Source: a virus. From it: a stretch of DNA of 37,836 bases. The position numbers and the translations under genes are program-made. The notes below the pieces were generated by a model. The model ran no database searches. It saw nothing but the letters and a program-made list of their open reading frames with translations, and was not told the origin of the DNA. Of this stretch, positions 7,506 through 16,234 are shown in pieces (position 1 is the first letter of the stretch; each line of letters begins with the position of its first letter). The DNA lies in IMG/VR virus record IMGVR_UViG_3300027822_000026, positions 1-37,836 of that record, one strand, 5' to 3'.

Positions 7506-8330
7506 TTACTCGCCGCCTACAATCGGGTCGTCAATCCTTGACATTGGACTGTCGTCCGGTAAAAAATTACCTTTACATGCTTCGGTTAAAAACTCCCTGT
7601 GCTTTTTCAATACGTCTTCACTCACCTGGGCGGCGGGTATTTTCTTGTCGCCGGTCTCGTACTGCCACATGAAAAATGCGTCAAGTGCATCACGGGTGAT
7701 TTCGGACAAATCTAAACCTTTTGACATAACAAAATGGTACACGTCGAGCGGAACATAGAAATTAAAACGCTCGAGGTCGTCTTTTTCGTATGTTTCGGCT
7801 TCAGGTTCTAACAGATAACCGTCAAATGCAGGGTTGTTCTTGTAAAATGCCTCAATATAATAATGTAACGCAATCCTAATCTCAGATGCGCCGTTTTGAA
7901 TTATCGATATCCAGTTTTTTTGAGCTTCGGATAACATGACGCTGATTAAGCATTTAGTGTTGTCTTTGCTCAATTTTAACCGTTTCTTTTTCGGTTCAGA
8001 TTTATTAACCACCGGTTTTATAGGGTCAACGATACCGAGGTACTCACAATTTATTAATACGTCGAGCGCGTGTCTTGCCACGGCTGAACGATTCAAATCG
8101 TTTCTTTTAAACCAGTCTATGTATATGTCTTCCATTCTCAAACTAAAAACTTTTGTTTTACCATTTGTTCCGACGACTGGCGTATTCTGGTACACGTCTT
8201 GATACCCTATACTTTCCGAATCTTTATTCGTGTACATCTCTATAGCTTTTCTCACAACTAAAGACGCGTTATCTCTTTGTTTTAATAACGACACCTGATC
8301 CGTTCTTAAATTTACAAGCGTTAGTTTCAT
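7506..8330 (-). CDS. Protein with four ribbon-helix-helix-like repeats
   Basis: 274 residues, not a family I recognise. Four segments share one pattern: a short hydrophobic strand, a first helix, a turn with S, then a second helix with R-x-A-[hydrophobic]. They lie at about 3-33 (LVNLRTDQ, SLVVRKAIEMY), 60-93 (FSLRMEDI, SAVARHALDVL), 127-161 (ISVMLSEAQ, SEIRIALHYYI) and 188-220 (FNFYVPLDV, SEITRDALDAFF). A basic linker (KKKRLKL) separates repeats two and three. RHH folds are normally homodimers that bind DNA with the paired strands, so four units in one chain could form two pseudo-dimers. The gene is monocistronic and lies next to a cluster of CCGGTCAT motifs. I infer a DNA-binding regulator or origin/packaging-site protein. 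Confidence 0.65.
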   Translation of the reverse strand: MKLTLVNLRTDQVSLLKQRDNASLVVRKAIEMYTNKDSESIGYQDVYQNTPVVGTNGKTKVFSLRMEDIYIDWFKRNDLNRSAVARHALDVLINCEYLGIVDPIKPVVNKSEPKKKRLKLSKDNTKCLISVMLSEAQKNWISIIQNGASEIRIALHYYIEAFYKNNPAFDGYLLEPEAETYEKDDLERFNFYVPLDVYHFVMSKGLDLSEITRDALDAFFMWQYETGDKKIPAAQVSEDVLKKHREFLTEACKGNFLPDDSPMSRIDDPIVGGE

Positions 8331-8363
8331 GTTATATACCTTTCTTTTAAAGTTAGTTTTAGT

Positions 8364-8392
8364 ATATTAGATTATTACATGATCGTTGTCAA
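8364..8392 (-). promoter_or_regulatory. Sigma-70-type promoter of the RHH-repeat gene
   Basis: On the minus strand TTGACA (8392-8387), a 17-base spacer, then TAATAT (8369-8364), about 35 bases before the ATG at 8330. AAAGG lies before the start. The nearest CCGGTCAT copy (8433) is 40 bases upstream of the -35 box. Confidence 0.75.
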
Positions 8393-8432
8393 ACAGAAAT
8401 ATTGTATATAAGTTAGTGTTGCAGGAAATAAT

Positions 8433-8794
8433 CCGGTCATGGTGCTATTTTCAATAATTACACATGGTTATATCATGTTATGACCGGATGACCGGAAAAA
8501 CAGTGTTTTCAGTTCTTTTTATAATTCATTAACACGGCGTATATGTATATAATATATGTTATCCTTCCTCACTTTACTATATACACATACACTGTGTTAC
8601 TGCTTGCCTCACCGTTTGGTATATTACCGGTCATCGGTCATATATTACCATAATATGTTGTATTTACAGCATATATCTTTACACCTCTTACCGGTCATAC
8701 TCCGGTCACGTTCGGTCATACTCTATTATACTACTTAATTACATTAAAATCATTAATAATATAAGTAAATTAGGAGCTATAAGGAAGTGACCGG
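8433..8794. repeat. Cluster of nine CCGGTCAT-type motifs
   Basis: Copies in the CCGGTCAT orientation: 8433-8440, 8627-8634, 8635-8641 (CGGTCAT), 8691-8698, 8702-8709 (last base C) and 8713-8719 (CGGTCAT). In the opposite orientation: 8480-8487, 8488-8495 and 8788-8794 (TGACCGG). Some are direct tandem pairs (8480/8488, 8627/8635) and others are spaced about 11 bases apart (8691/8702/8713), close to one helical turn. They are absent from the immediately flanking genes' starts. Such spacing is typical of binding sites for a cooperatively binding protein. Confidence 0.85.
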
Positions 8795-8817
8795 ATATGT
8801 GTTTAAACGGTTAACGC

Positions 8818-8846
8818 TTGACAAGGTGGGTTACGTAATGTAACCG
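8818..8846 (+). promoter_or_regulatory. Possible late promoter with a dyad in its spacer
   Basis: TTGACA (8818-8823) is followed 17 bases later by a poor -10 (TAACCG, 8841-8846). The spacer holds an exact inverted repeat, GGTTAC-GTAAT-GTAACC (8829-8845). A good -35, a weak -10 and a dyad between them is what one expects of an activator- or repressor-controlled promoter. It lies about 55 bases upstream of the small terminase gene. Confidence 0.4.
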
Positions 8847-8901
8847 TGTGTAATGTATAGGAGTACCAGACGATTTTCATATGATTAAAAAGGTTATATA
8901 A

Positions 8902-9405
8902 ATGCCCGGTTATAAATTCCCTAAAGGTAACGAGTTTTGGAAGGCTCGGTCAGTAAACAAACCTGATAAAATATTTTCAACACCCGAAGCACTTTGGGAG
9001 GCGGCACTCGAGTATTTTACATGGGTCGAAAACAATCCATTGTGGGAGCAACGCCTCGTTACATACCTCGGTGAATGGGAACGTGTAGACATGCCCAAAA
9101 AACGAATGATGACACTCGAGGGATTGTGTTCATTTCTCGGTGTCACCACCCGAACATGGCATAATTATAAGAATTACGAAGGGTACGAGGAAACTTGTCG
9201 TTTGATATTCGACCTGATTACTCAACAGAATGTCGAAGGCGCCGCGTCAAATCAATTAAATCAACTGATAGTTGTCCGTAAGCTCGGACTGAAGGATAAA
9301 AAAGAACTTTCAGGCGATCAGAACGCCCCAATTTCGACCGTACGTATGGATTCGAAGGAATACGCCGCGGTAAGGTCTCAAATGTTAAAAGAGGATGACG
9401 TTTAA
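8902..9405 (+). CDS. Terminase small subunit
   Basis: 167 residues. The N-terminal FSTPEALWEAALEYFTWVENNP and the central MTLEGLCSFLGVTTRTWHNYKNY (helix-turn-helix-like DNA-binding segment, about 75-95) match P22 gp3-like small terminase subunits, which recognise the packaging site. The C-terminal half is helical, then a polar tail. A large terminase gene lies one gene downstream, which supports the call. AAAAAGG precedes the ATG. It is the first gene of the long rightward late block. Confidence 0.8.
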   Translation: MPGYKFPKGNEFWKARSVNKPDKIFSTPEALWEAALEYFTWVENNPLWEQRLVTYLGEWERVDMPKKRMMTLEGLCSFLGVTTRTWHNYKNYEGYEETCRLIFDLITQQNVEGAASNQLNQLIVVRKLGLKDKKELSGDQNAPISTVRMDSKEYAAVRSQMLKEDDV

Positions 9406-10470
9406 ATGACAATAACCGTGCATAATATAACCGGTGACGCCTGGACGCCAATAACAGCGGCGGGAAAATCCGGTACCTGTTGGTTACAGGAGATACCCGG
9501 GAAAGGTCAAGTCGTTATAAATCATTCTGACACCTTGACCGAGTTTAACGTCGACGAGTCCTATTTCTTACTGAACGCAAAACGGAAATTACAGTGGATC
9601 GGTGCCGAGTCGGATAACGATATTTATTACGCAAAGTGCCGCACTCCCGGGACTCAAGCGGTGTTAATTACCGACACGGGTTTCGGTTTCATACATGACC
9701 CGGCCGGTAAATTCACCCTTGATCCGGACGGTTCGTTACGGGTGAGACAGCAAGACCCCACCACACCTATTGTAATCGTCCCTTTGCATCAAAAACAGGG
9801 CGAAACGACGCTTGCGGCCGACGCCATTATAGATACCTATACCGTCGAGTTAACAGACGCCACGGGCTTTATTGACGGAAATCTTGTTGCCCTGTCTGAT
9901 ATTGTAAATAGTCAAGTTTATTTCGGTAAACAAATCGGCGCCCCGGTCGGAAATGTTATAACCGTTGACCGTCCTTTTGATTTTACTTTTGTTGCCGGTC
10001 TGATCATTACCAGAAACCGTACGAACATGAATATCGACGGTTCCGCGGGTACTGAGGTGTTCGGACTTAGACAAGGGCTTGACCCGGGTTTAAACCTCAC
10101 CGCCGATGTGGTCCGTATCTTAATGACTATGTATACCGGCACGACCCCCACACTTGGGGATTTTGGCGATATATCCGGCGGCATTACAACCGGCGTTACT
10201 TTCAGGAAAAGAGACGGTAACAGGGTTAACGTTTTCAATATAAAAGACAATGGCGAGTTAGCGGGCATATGTTACGACCTCCAATTTTTATCAGCCATCG
10301 GCGGCGGTCAAGACGGGTTAACAAGCCGTTTGACTTTTGGCGGTGAGAGTAAAATGGGCGCTGTTATACGTGTAGCGCCCGACGAGGACGTCGAATTATT
10401 GGTAAATGATGATTTAACCAGTTTAGAAAAGTTCGAACTCATTATAGAGGGGAGTATCGTTCTACCATGA
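9406..10470 (+). CDS. Putative virion protein encoded between the terminase genes
   Basis: 354 residues, starting directly after the small terminase stop. It is beta-rich throughout with no signal peptide or membrane segment. The N-terminal part resembles an immunoglobulin-like or beta-sandwich domain (VVINHSDTLTEFNV). The C-terminal part (FNIKDNGELAGICYDL, SRLTFGGESKMGAVIRVAP, VNDDLTSLEKFELIIEG) has the look of a conserved phage structural family seen among virion proteins, which I cannot name with certainty. Its place between the terminase subunits is unusual. It may be a capsid decoration or a tail protein. Confidence 0.55.
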   Translation: MTITVHNITGDAWTPITAAGKSGTCWLQEIPGKGQVVINHSDTLTEFNVDESYFLLNAKRKLQWIGAESDNDIYYAKCRTPGTQAVLITDTGFGFIHDPAGKFTLDPDGSLRVRQQDPTTPIVIVPLHQKQGETTLAADAIIDTYTVELTDATGFIDGNLVALSDIVNSQVYFGKQIGAPVGNVITVDRPFDFTFVAGLIITRNRTNMNIDGSAGTEVFGLRQGLDPGLNLTADVVRILMTMYTGTTPTLGDFGDISGGITTGVTFRKRDGNRVNVFNIKDNGELAGICYDLQFLSAIGGGQDGLTSRLTFGGESKMGAVIRVAPDEDVELLVNDDLTSLEKFELIIEGSIVLP

Positions 10471-11936
10471 CGTATAACGCACCGATGATAACTGAAGCAA
10501 GACGGCTTGAATGTGAGCTTGATGGTATGTATTTTGACCGGTATTTCATGAAACAGCGTACAGGCGCTAAAATGATTATCGGTCGTCATCATTCGGTTAT
10601 GCAAGCGGCACTTGATAGAACAATGTTACCGCCAGAACACCCGGACTTTATACCTCGTTTGATTATCAACGTTCCACCAGGATACACAAAGACAGAAATG
10701 GCCGCAATTCATTATATGGCGCGTGGTCTCGCTCTCGATCCTCGTAACCGGTTTTTGCACCTGTCGTATTCTTCCGACCTTGCTTTACAGAACTCCGCCA
10801 CCACTCGAGAGATTATAAAGTCTGTAGAATTTCAAAAAATGTGGGCTATTCAGACCAAAGACGACATGAACAGTAAAAAAACATGGTGGACGGAACAGAC
10901 CGGCGGTATCCGTGCGGCGTCTGCCCGAGGACAGGTTACAGGATTCCGGGCCGGCCACATGGAAAAGGATAGATTCACCGGCGCCTTGATTATTGACGAC
11001 CCGGTGAAGCCTGAAGACGCCTATTCCGAGGTGAAACGTACGGCAGTAAATGACGGATATAACGAAACGGTGGCCAGTAGGCTTGCGGTCGAGTCGGTAC
11101 CTGTCATTGTCATTATGCAAAGGATACACCACGAAGATTTATCCGGGTACCTGTTGAGGGGCGGTTCCGGTGAGAAATGGCACCATTTGAACATGCCAGT
11201 CATCATTGAGGACGGTTTCGAATATCCGGAAGAAAACACGCACGGTATCGAGATATCCCACGGTCTCCCGTTCGGTTGGTTGTGGTCATATAAACATAAC
11301 AGTGAGCACGAAACAGCGCTCCGAGCACACCGCAGGAAATGGCACGGTCAATATATGCAAGCACCCAAAAAACGCGACGCTGAGTTGATGATATGGCAAG
11401 AGGAAGATATCGACGCCGCCCATGGGTCGCCGTGGCCCGGGGGAATACGTACCGTTGTTGCTGTTGATCCTGCGGCGTCGAATAGTCCGACAAGTGACGA
11501 ACACGGAGTCGGAGCGGCCACATATCACGGACCGAATCAATATACCGTCGAAGCGGACCTCTCACGGAAAGGAACGCCGAAAAATTGGGCCGATACTGCT
11601 ATTTATCTTCACGATACGTTATCGGCCGGCGCCATTGTTATTGAAACAAATCAGGGCGGTGATATGGCAAAGGACACATTGCGTAACGCCGGTTTTAAAG
11701 GTCGTATTATCGGGGTTCACGCCAGTAAAGGCAAGGTTGCCCGGGCGGAACCCATAGCGGCGTTATACGCGCAAGGATTTGTACGGCATAAGCCCGGTTT
11801 AACTAAACTTGAGGACGAAATGCTTGACTTTGATCCTGTAACGGGTAAGTCTAATGGAAAATCACCTAATAGGGTGGATTGGACCGTATGGGCTTTAACT
11901 GAATTATCAAAACACGGAAAATTTATGGTGTCGTGA
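10467..11936 (+). CDS. Terminase large subunit
   Basis: 489 residues; ATPase plus nuclease that drives DNA packaging. Walker A-like VPPGYTKT (69-76), Walker B ALIIDDP (173-179, D177/D178) and a coupling motif near VIVIMQRIHHEDLSG. The RNase H-like nuclease carries acidic residues in VAVDPAAS (D334), IETNQGGD (E393, D399) and RVDWTVWAL (about 475). The start overlaps the preceding stop (ATGA). Confidence 0.93.
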   Translation: MTYNAPMITEARRLECELDGMYFDRYFMKQRTGAKMIIGRHHSVMQAALDRTMLPPEHPDFIPRLIINVPPGYTKTEMAAIHYMARGLALDPRNRFLHLSYSSDLALQNSATTREIIKSVEFQKMWAIQTKDDMNSKKTWWTEQTGGIRAASARGQVTGFRAGHMEKDRFTGALIIDDPVKPEDAYSEVKRTAVNDGYNETVASRLAVESVPVIVIMQRIHHEDLSGYLLRGGSGEKWHHLNMPVIIEDGFEYPEENTHGIEISHGLPFGWLWSYKHNSEHETALRAHRRKWHGQYMQAPKKRDAELMIWQEEDIDAAHGSPWPGGIRTVVAVDPAASNSPTSDEHGVGAATYHGPNQYTVEADLSRKGTPKNWADTAIYLHDTLSAGAIVIETNQGGDMAKDTLRNAGFKGRIIGVHASKGKVARAEPIAALYAQGFVRHKPGLTKLEDEMLDFDPVTGKSNGKSPNRVDWTVWALTELSKHGKFMVS

Positions 11937-11943
11937 GGTATAC

Positions 11944-13221
11944 ATGTGGAACCCATTTAAAAAACAAGTAGAACAGAAGTCCGCCACCCGAAGTATCATT
12001 TTAGATGATCTTACGTCGGATTTTATTTCCTCGTGCCTATTGGAAGAGATTGTAACGCCGCAAAAGGCTTTTAAATTCTACCGGTCGAACAGTAGTGTCG
12101 CCACCGCGGTCGATATGATAGCGGATTCGTTCGAACAGATAGAGCCTATCGTGCAGTTACCGGACGGGTCGATACTGGAACAACACCCTGTACTCGACTT
12201 GCTCAGAAATCCCAATAGCTTTATGACGTGGAGTGACTTCGCGGCCAGGATAAGCCGTAATTACCTCTTGACAAATCAATCCCACTTTTACGCCCTCGGG
12301 GGTCTGACCGTATCACCTTCCGAAATTTACCCGGTCAAGCCGACGAATGTCTCAGTTACTACAGGTGATAGCGAGTACGTCGAGACTTTTTACGTCGGTC
12401 AGGGGGTGGGCGTAGGTGAATACCTTCGGGAACTGGCAAAACAGCGTATTAGTCGGTATTATGACGGCGCATTAAAGGAATTATACAGAATATCCGGATT
12501 CAGTAGCATGTCAACGGACGGGACGGCCGACAGTCCGTTACAGGCGGCCGCTCTCGAGACGAATCAGCAAATAAAAGGTCGTATTCATAACCTGAAGATG
12601 CTCGACAATGGTGGCCGGCTGTCTCTCATGGTTATTTTTAAAGAGGAACAACTCTCCGACGACGAGCACAAGGAACGAACTCAAAGAATAAACGAGTCGT
12701 GGAGCGGCCCGGAAAATGCCGGTAAAATCGGCGTTATGTCCGGCGGTGACATTCAGGACGTAAAAGAAATGGGCGTGAATCAAAAAGACATGGATTACGC
12801 CGAACTCGACCGGATAGCGGCACAGGCGATTTACTTCAGGTACAAAATTCCATTACCTTTGATTACAGTTTCGGCGAGCACGTTCAACAATATGCAAACC
12901 GCAATCGAAATGTTGTACGACTTTGCTGTTCTTCCACTTGCTGACAAGCTTTTCACGGGTCTGAGTCGTTTTCTATTGCCGAGATACGGTATCGACTTAA
13001 ATCAAGCTAAAATAACGTTTAATCCGGAATCATTGCAAGCTTTGAAGTCTCGGCGCCTGGATGAACTCAAAGCACGTAAGGAAATCGGCGTCGAAACCAC
13101 TAACGAATTGAGAGAACAGATACCAAACCGTGAACCGGTAGACGGTGGAGACACTTTATATCAATCCGCAACACTGGTGCCTATTGGGACGGACATAAAC
13201 GAGGGGGCAACGGATGAATAG
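11944..13221 (+). CDS. Portal protein, HK97 family
   Basis: 425 residues. Family features include an N-terminal basic segment (MWNPFKK), SSVATAVDMIADSF, HPVLDLLRNPN, the long stem helix region, and FRYKIPLPLITV with FNNMQTAIEMLYDFAVLPLADKL near 300-330, all typical of HK97-like portals. The protein forms the dodecameric ring at the capsid vertex through which DNA passes. It follows the large terminase by 7 bases and overlaps the next small gene by 8. Confidence 0.9.
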   Translation: MWNPFKKQVEQKSATRSIILDDLTSDFISSCLLEEIVTPQKAFKFYRSNSSVATAVDMIADSFEQIEPIVQLPDGSILEQHPVLDLLRNPNSFMTWSDFAARISRNYLLTNQSHFYALGGLTVSPSEIYPVKPTNVSVTTGDSEYVETFYVGQGVGVGEYLRELAKQRISRYYDGALKELYRISGFSSMSTDGTADSPLQAAALETNQQIKGRIHNLKMLDNGGRLSLMVIFKEEQLSDDEHKERTQRINESWSGPENAGKIGVMSGGDIQDVKEMGVNQKDMDYAELDRIAAQAIYFRYKIPLPLITVSASTFNNMQTAIEMLYDFAVLPLADKLFTGLSRFLLPRYGIDLNQAKITFNPESLQALKSRRLDELKARKEIGVETTNELREQIPNREPVDGGDTLYQSATLVPIGTDINEGATDE

Positions 13222-13444
13222 TTCGAGGTGGAAAACATACCGTAAAACGGCAGTTCAAGAAATGCGCGATTATATTCTCGGCGAGGATTTGACAGGTGTA
13301 TCCGTGGCACCGGGTGAGACCCCGAAAGAAGGCGGAAAGATAGCGAGGGATAATCGAGGGAGTTTTTGGTATGTCTCACCGGAATTCATAAAAGACAATT
13401 ACGAACTGACCGACGCCACAGGTGGAACAAATGACGAGCCTTGA
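13214..13444 (+). CDS. Small conserved phage protein in the head module
   Basis: 76 residues, with GAGGGGG before the ATG. It begins with a basic helix (SSRWKTYRKTAVQEMRDY) followed by GEDLTGVSVAPGETP, a pattern I associate with small proteins found in head or accessory positions of many phages. FWYVSPEFIKDNYEL follows. No function is known to me. Its 3' end overlaps the minor head protein gene, indicating coupled translation. Confidence 0.7.
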   Translation: MNSSRWKTYRKTAVQEMRDYILGEDLTGVSVAPGETPKEGGKIARDNRGSFWYVSPEFIKDNYELTDATGGTNDEP

Positions 13445-14210
13445 TTCTCAGTTACGTTTAAAACTCTCATTTGAAGAGAGATTCCGGAGAGAGGTTCGGG
13501 CGTTATTTAACCGTATCCGGATCGAATACCGAATAGGTGTGTCTACCGGGTCCAGAATCCGCGCGAGTAAATACGAATCCCAATGGGAGGCGTTACTCAC
13601 GGCGCATTACCGTCGCGTTCAAAACGGTTTCCGGGGTGTCGTTCAGGATAACACGAAACAGGATGACCAAGAAATCGAAGACCTTGTACTCGCGGCGCTG
13701 ATAGCATGGGCGGAAAAAAACGCTCCGGAATCCGCCGCACTTATCACAAATACGACTCAGGATAATATGGACGACTCGTTAATTCAGGCCCGACAAGCTT
13801 TTTCCGACGAAGGTAAAACGGATTATACCGACCGAGAATTGTCACTCGTGGCGGCCGCCATATTAGGCCGCAAATTTCGAGGACGGGAAGAGGCCATAAT
13901 ATCAAGTGAAACCCAAGGGTCGGCGGAATCGACAAAATTAATCGAGGCGTATTCGATAGCAGGACTCGCACCGATAGCGGTTGTTACTGGCGAGCAAGTT
14001 CCGGAACATAGATCGATTAAAGAGTGGAATACGGTCGGTGATGAGCGCGTAAGGTCGGCCCACAGACGGGCGAATGGCCAAAGAGTCGGGCTTGACGAGC
14101 CGTACATTGTAAACGGTCAGCAATTAATGTACCCGGGGGATAATTCCCGTGGCGCTACCGTTGATAATACTATACATTGCCGTTGTTCGGCATTTTACAT
14201 TTTTAGGTAG
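13431..14210 (+). CDS. Minor head protein (Mu F / SPP1 gp7-like)
   Basis: About 259 residues from ATG 13431 (AGGTGG in front); an in-frame GTG at 13422 is the alternative. The long helical N-terminal part is followed by the family C-terminus: KEWNTVGDERVRSAHRRANG, then NGQQLMYPGD and NTIHCRCS, with the conserved H and CxC-like end. Homologues are injected or head-associated proteins that bind near the portal, and the position between portal and protease is standard. Confidence 0.87.
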   Translation: MTSLDSQLRLKLSFEERFRREVRALFNRIRIEYRIGVSTGSRIRASKYESQWEALLTAHYRRVQNGFRGVVQDNTKQDDQEIEDLVLAALIAWAEKNAPESAALITNTTQDNMDDSLIQARQAFSDEGKTDYTDRELSLVAAAILGRKFRGREEAIISSETQGSAESTKLIEAYSIAGLAPIAVVTGEQVPEHRSIKEWNTVGDERVRSAHRRANGQRVGLDEPYIVNGQQLMYPGDNSRGATVDNTIHCRCSAFYIFR

Positions 14211-14217
14211 GTGAAAT

Positions 14218-14925
14218 ATGAAAATTAAAACATTATGTCACGGTGGCCATGTATCAGAAGTAAAAACCCGAGATAGAAACGGTGTTCCGGTCGGTGTCGT
14301 TTCCGGGTATATTGCAACGTGGGACGTTGACCGCGGGGATTGGTCCGGAATAAAAGATAAATTTCTCCCTGGCGCTTTCCTCGAAAGTCTCGATAGGCAT
14401 AAAAAAACCGATAGACAAATACGCTTGAAGGATCAACACGGGCGTACTGTCGGAGGTTTCCCCATTGAAACAGTCCGCGAGGACAGTACGGGCCTTTTCG
14501 GTATCGGTGAGATAAACCTCGAAGTTCAACAGGGCGCCGAGGCGTTTTCTCTCGCTAAACAAAAAGTTTTGACGGACTTTTCAATCGGTTGGGAAATGTT
14601 ATCGGAACCGTCTATCGTTGAGGGTGTCCGGCACATATCAAAAGCCGAAGTGTGGGAGGGTTCTATCGTTGACGAACCTATGAACCCACACGCGAACATT
14701 CTCGACGTCAAGACCCTGGACTTTTCGGAGATTGACCCGGAAGACATGAGGGGTCTCGAGGACGCATTAAAAAAAGGCGTGAAGTTTTCCGCGAGGAATG
14801 CTAAGAAGATAATCAAAGCCATGAAGGATATCGGAATGTTACGCGACGAACAAGCCGAACACCGCGACGGTGAACTCCTGAAGACGGCAGATTCAATATT
14901 AACCATATTAAACGGGAGTAAATGA
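14218..14925 (+). CDS. Prohead protease, HK97 family
   Basis: 235 residues, herpesvirus-like serine protease fold (U35). GYIATWDVDRGDW begins the core; LKDQHGRTVGGFPI supplies the catalytic histidine (H74) and LTDFSIGWEM the serine (S122). IVDEPMNPHANI closes the fold. The C-terminal 60 residues are helical and charged and may act as part of the scaffold. The gene immediately precedes the capsid gene, as in HK97. Confidence 0.92.
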   Translation: MKIKTLCHGGHVSEVKTRDRNGVPVGVVSGYIATWDVDRGDWSGIKDKFLPGAFLESLDRHKKTDRQIRLKDQHGRTVGGFPIETVREDSTGLFGIGEINLEVQQGAEAFSLAKQKVLTDFSIGWEMLSEPSIVEGVRHISKAEVWEGSIVDEPMNPHANILDVKTLDFSEIDPEDMRGLEDALKKGVKFSARNAKKIIKAMKDIGMLRDEQAEHRDGELLKTADSILTILNGSK

Positions 14926-14926
14926 C

Positions 14927-16219
14927 ATGGAATTAGAAAAGAAAATGAATGAAATTGCCGACGGTATTGTCGCGGTTCAGGAGAAACAAACCGCGCTCGA
15001 AAAACAATACGACGGCCTCGACCTTGAAGCCATGAACAAAGCCGCTGACGAAGCGAGTAAAGGACTTGTGGCCATTCAGGAACTTGAACAGAAAATCAAA
15101 GCCGACGAGCTTATGGACCGTATTTTTTCCATTGAAAGTGCAGTCGTCGAAGCCACAAAAGGCAAGAAAAGCGAAAAAAGCGACCCTCTTCACAAAGCGT
15201 CGTTTTATTCCTATCTCCGCAAGGGTGTTAATATCCCCGCTGAGACCATTCAGGCATATTGTGAAGATGTGGCCAGTAAGACGCTCTTACATGCTGACCC
15301 TGACAAGGTAAAAGCCTATGTCAAAGACCTTGTGGAAGGTTCGAACCCCGACGGCGGGTTTTTCATTACTCCGGAGCGTTCGACTCAGATTATCCGGAGA
15401 GTTTTCGAAACTTCTCCCCTTCGCCTCGTGGCTAATGTTACCACAACTTCCAGTAATAGTATGGAATTTGTAATCGACGACGACGAAGCCGACGCCGGGT
15501 GGGTGGGTGAGACTCAGAGTCGCCCGGATACAGACACCCCGGAAATCGGTTTGAAAACCATTCCGGTACATGAGCTTTACGCACAACCGAAAGCAACACA
15601 GCGTATGCTTGACGACGCAGGTTTCGACCTTGAGGGATGGTTACAGGGTAAAGTTTCCCGTAAATTCTCCCGCCTGGAAAACAACGCCGGTGTAGTCGGT
15701 GACGGTTCCAAAAAATGGAAAGGTTTTCTTTCTTATCCTGCGTGGTCTGTGGCCGGAACGTATCAACGCGACGCCCTGGAACAGGTTGTAACGACCGGAA
15801 CGTCCGGTAATCTCGACGAAGCCGACGACCTTATTTCCCTGCAATGTTCCTTGATTGATGATTATCAGGCGTCCGCGGTTTGGGGCGGTACCCGTGAAAC
15901 TTTTTGCGATATCATGAAGCTGAAAGACACACAGGGTCAATACCTTTTGAATCCGATGGTTCTCCGTGAAGGCGCAGACCGTATTTTACTCGGAAAACGT
16001 TTTATCATCATGCAGGACATGCCAGAAGTTGCGGCGAACGCCCTGTCCGTTGTTTATGGTGATTTCGGCGAAGGTTACACCATTGTGGACAGATTTGGCG
16101 TCCGGGTTCTCAGAGACCCTTACACCGCTAAACCTTACGTAAAATTTTACAGTACGAAAAGGTCCGGCGGTGACGTAACCAATTTTGAAGCCTTAAAAAT
16201 CCTCAAAATTAAAGCATAA
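14927..16219 (+). CDS. Major capsid protein, HK97 family
   Basis: 430 residues. Residues 1 to about 90 form a helical, coiled-coil delta-like domain expected to be removed by the protease. The mature part starts near residue 130 (DGGFFITPERSTQII) and includes SPLRLVANVTTTSSNSMEF, GWVGETQSRPDT, the HELYAQPKATQRMLDDAGFDL E-loop/spine region and a C-terminal GYTIVDRFGVRVLRDPY. No internal frameshift. Confidence 0.95.
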   Translation: MELEKKMNEIADGIVAVQEKQTALEKQYDGLDLEAMNKAADEASKGLVAIQELEQKIKADELMDRIFSIESAVVEATKGKKSEKSDPLHKASFYSYLRKGVNIPAETIQAYCEDVASKTLLHADPDKVKAYVKDLVEGSNPDGGFFITPERSTQIIRRVFETSPLRLVANVTTTSSNSMEFVIDDDEADAGWVGETQSRPDTDTPEIGLKTIPVHELYAQPKATQRMLDDAGFDLEGWLQGKVSRKFSRLENNAGVVGDGSKKWKGFLSYPAWSVAGTYQRDALEQVVTTGTSGNLDEADDLISLQCSLIDDYQASAVWGGTRETFCDIMKLKDTQGQYLLNPMVLREGADRILLGKRFIIMQDMPEVAANALSVVYGDFGEGYTIVDRFGVRVLRDPYTAKPYVKFYSTKRSGGDVTNFEALKILKIKA

Positions 16220-16234
16220 CCTTACCCGACAACA

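Larger units (their letters stand above)
8331..8901. other. 571-base AT-rich intergenic region between divergent units
   Basis: No convincing gene of normal length lies here. It contains the leftward RHH-gene promoter, nine CCGGTCAT-type motifs, AT-rich tracts (8530-8570 and 8720-8775) and a rightward TTGACA with a dyad at 8818-8846. The combination of short repeats, an AT-rich segment and divergent transcription fits either an operator region for the late operon or a replication origin/packaging region. The small terminase gene begins at its right edge. Confidence 0.6.

Noticed and set aside
8556-8738. 60-codon rightward frame in the intergenic region
   Set aside because: AT-rich, low-complexity product, no ribosome site, and it crosses several CCGGTCAT motifs.
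8433-8794. CRISPR array
   Set aside because: The repeated unit is only 7-8 bases, occurs in both orientations and has irregular spacing.
8787-8843. 18-codon frame from GTG 8787, behind AGGAG/AAGGAA
   Set aside because: Possible leader peptide, but too short to support, and its start lies in a CCGGTCAT-type motif and its end in the dyad.
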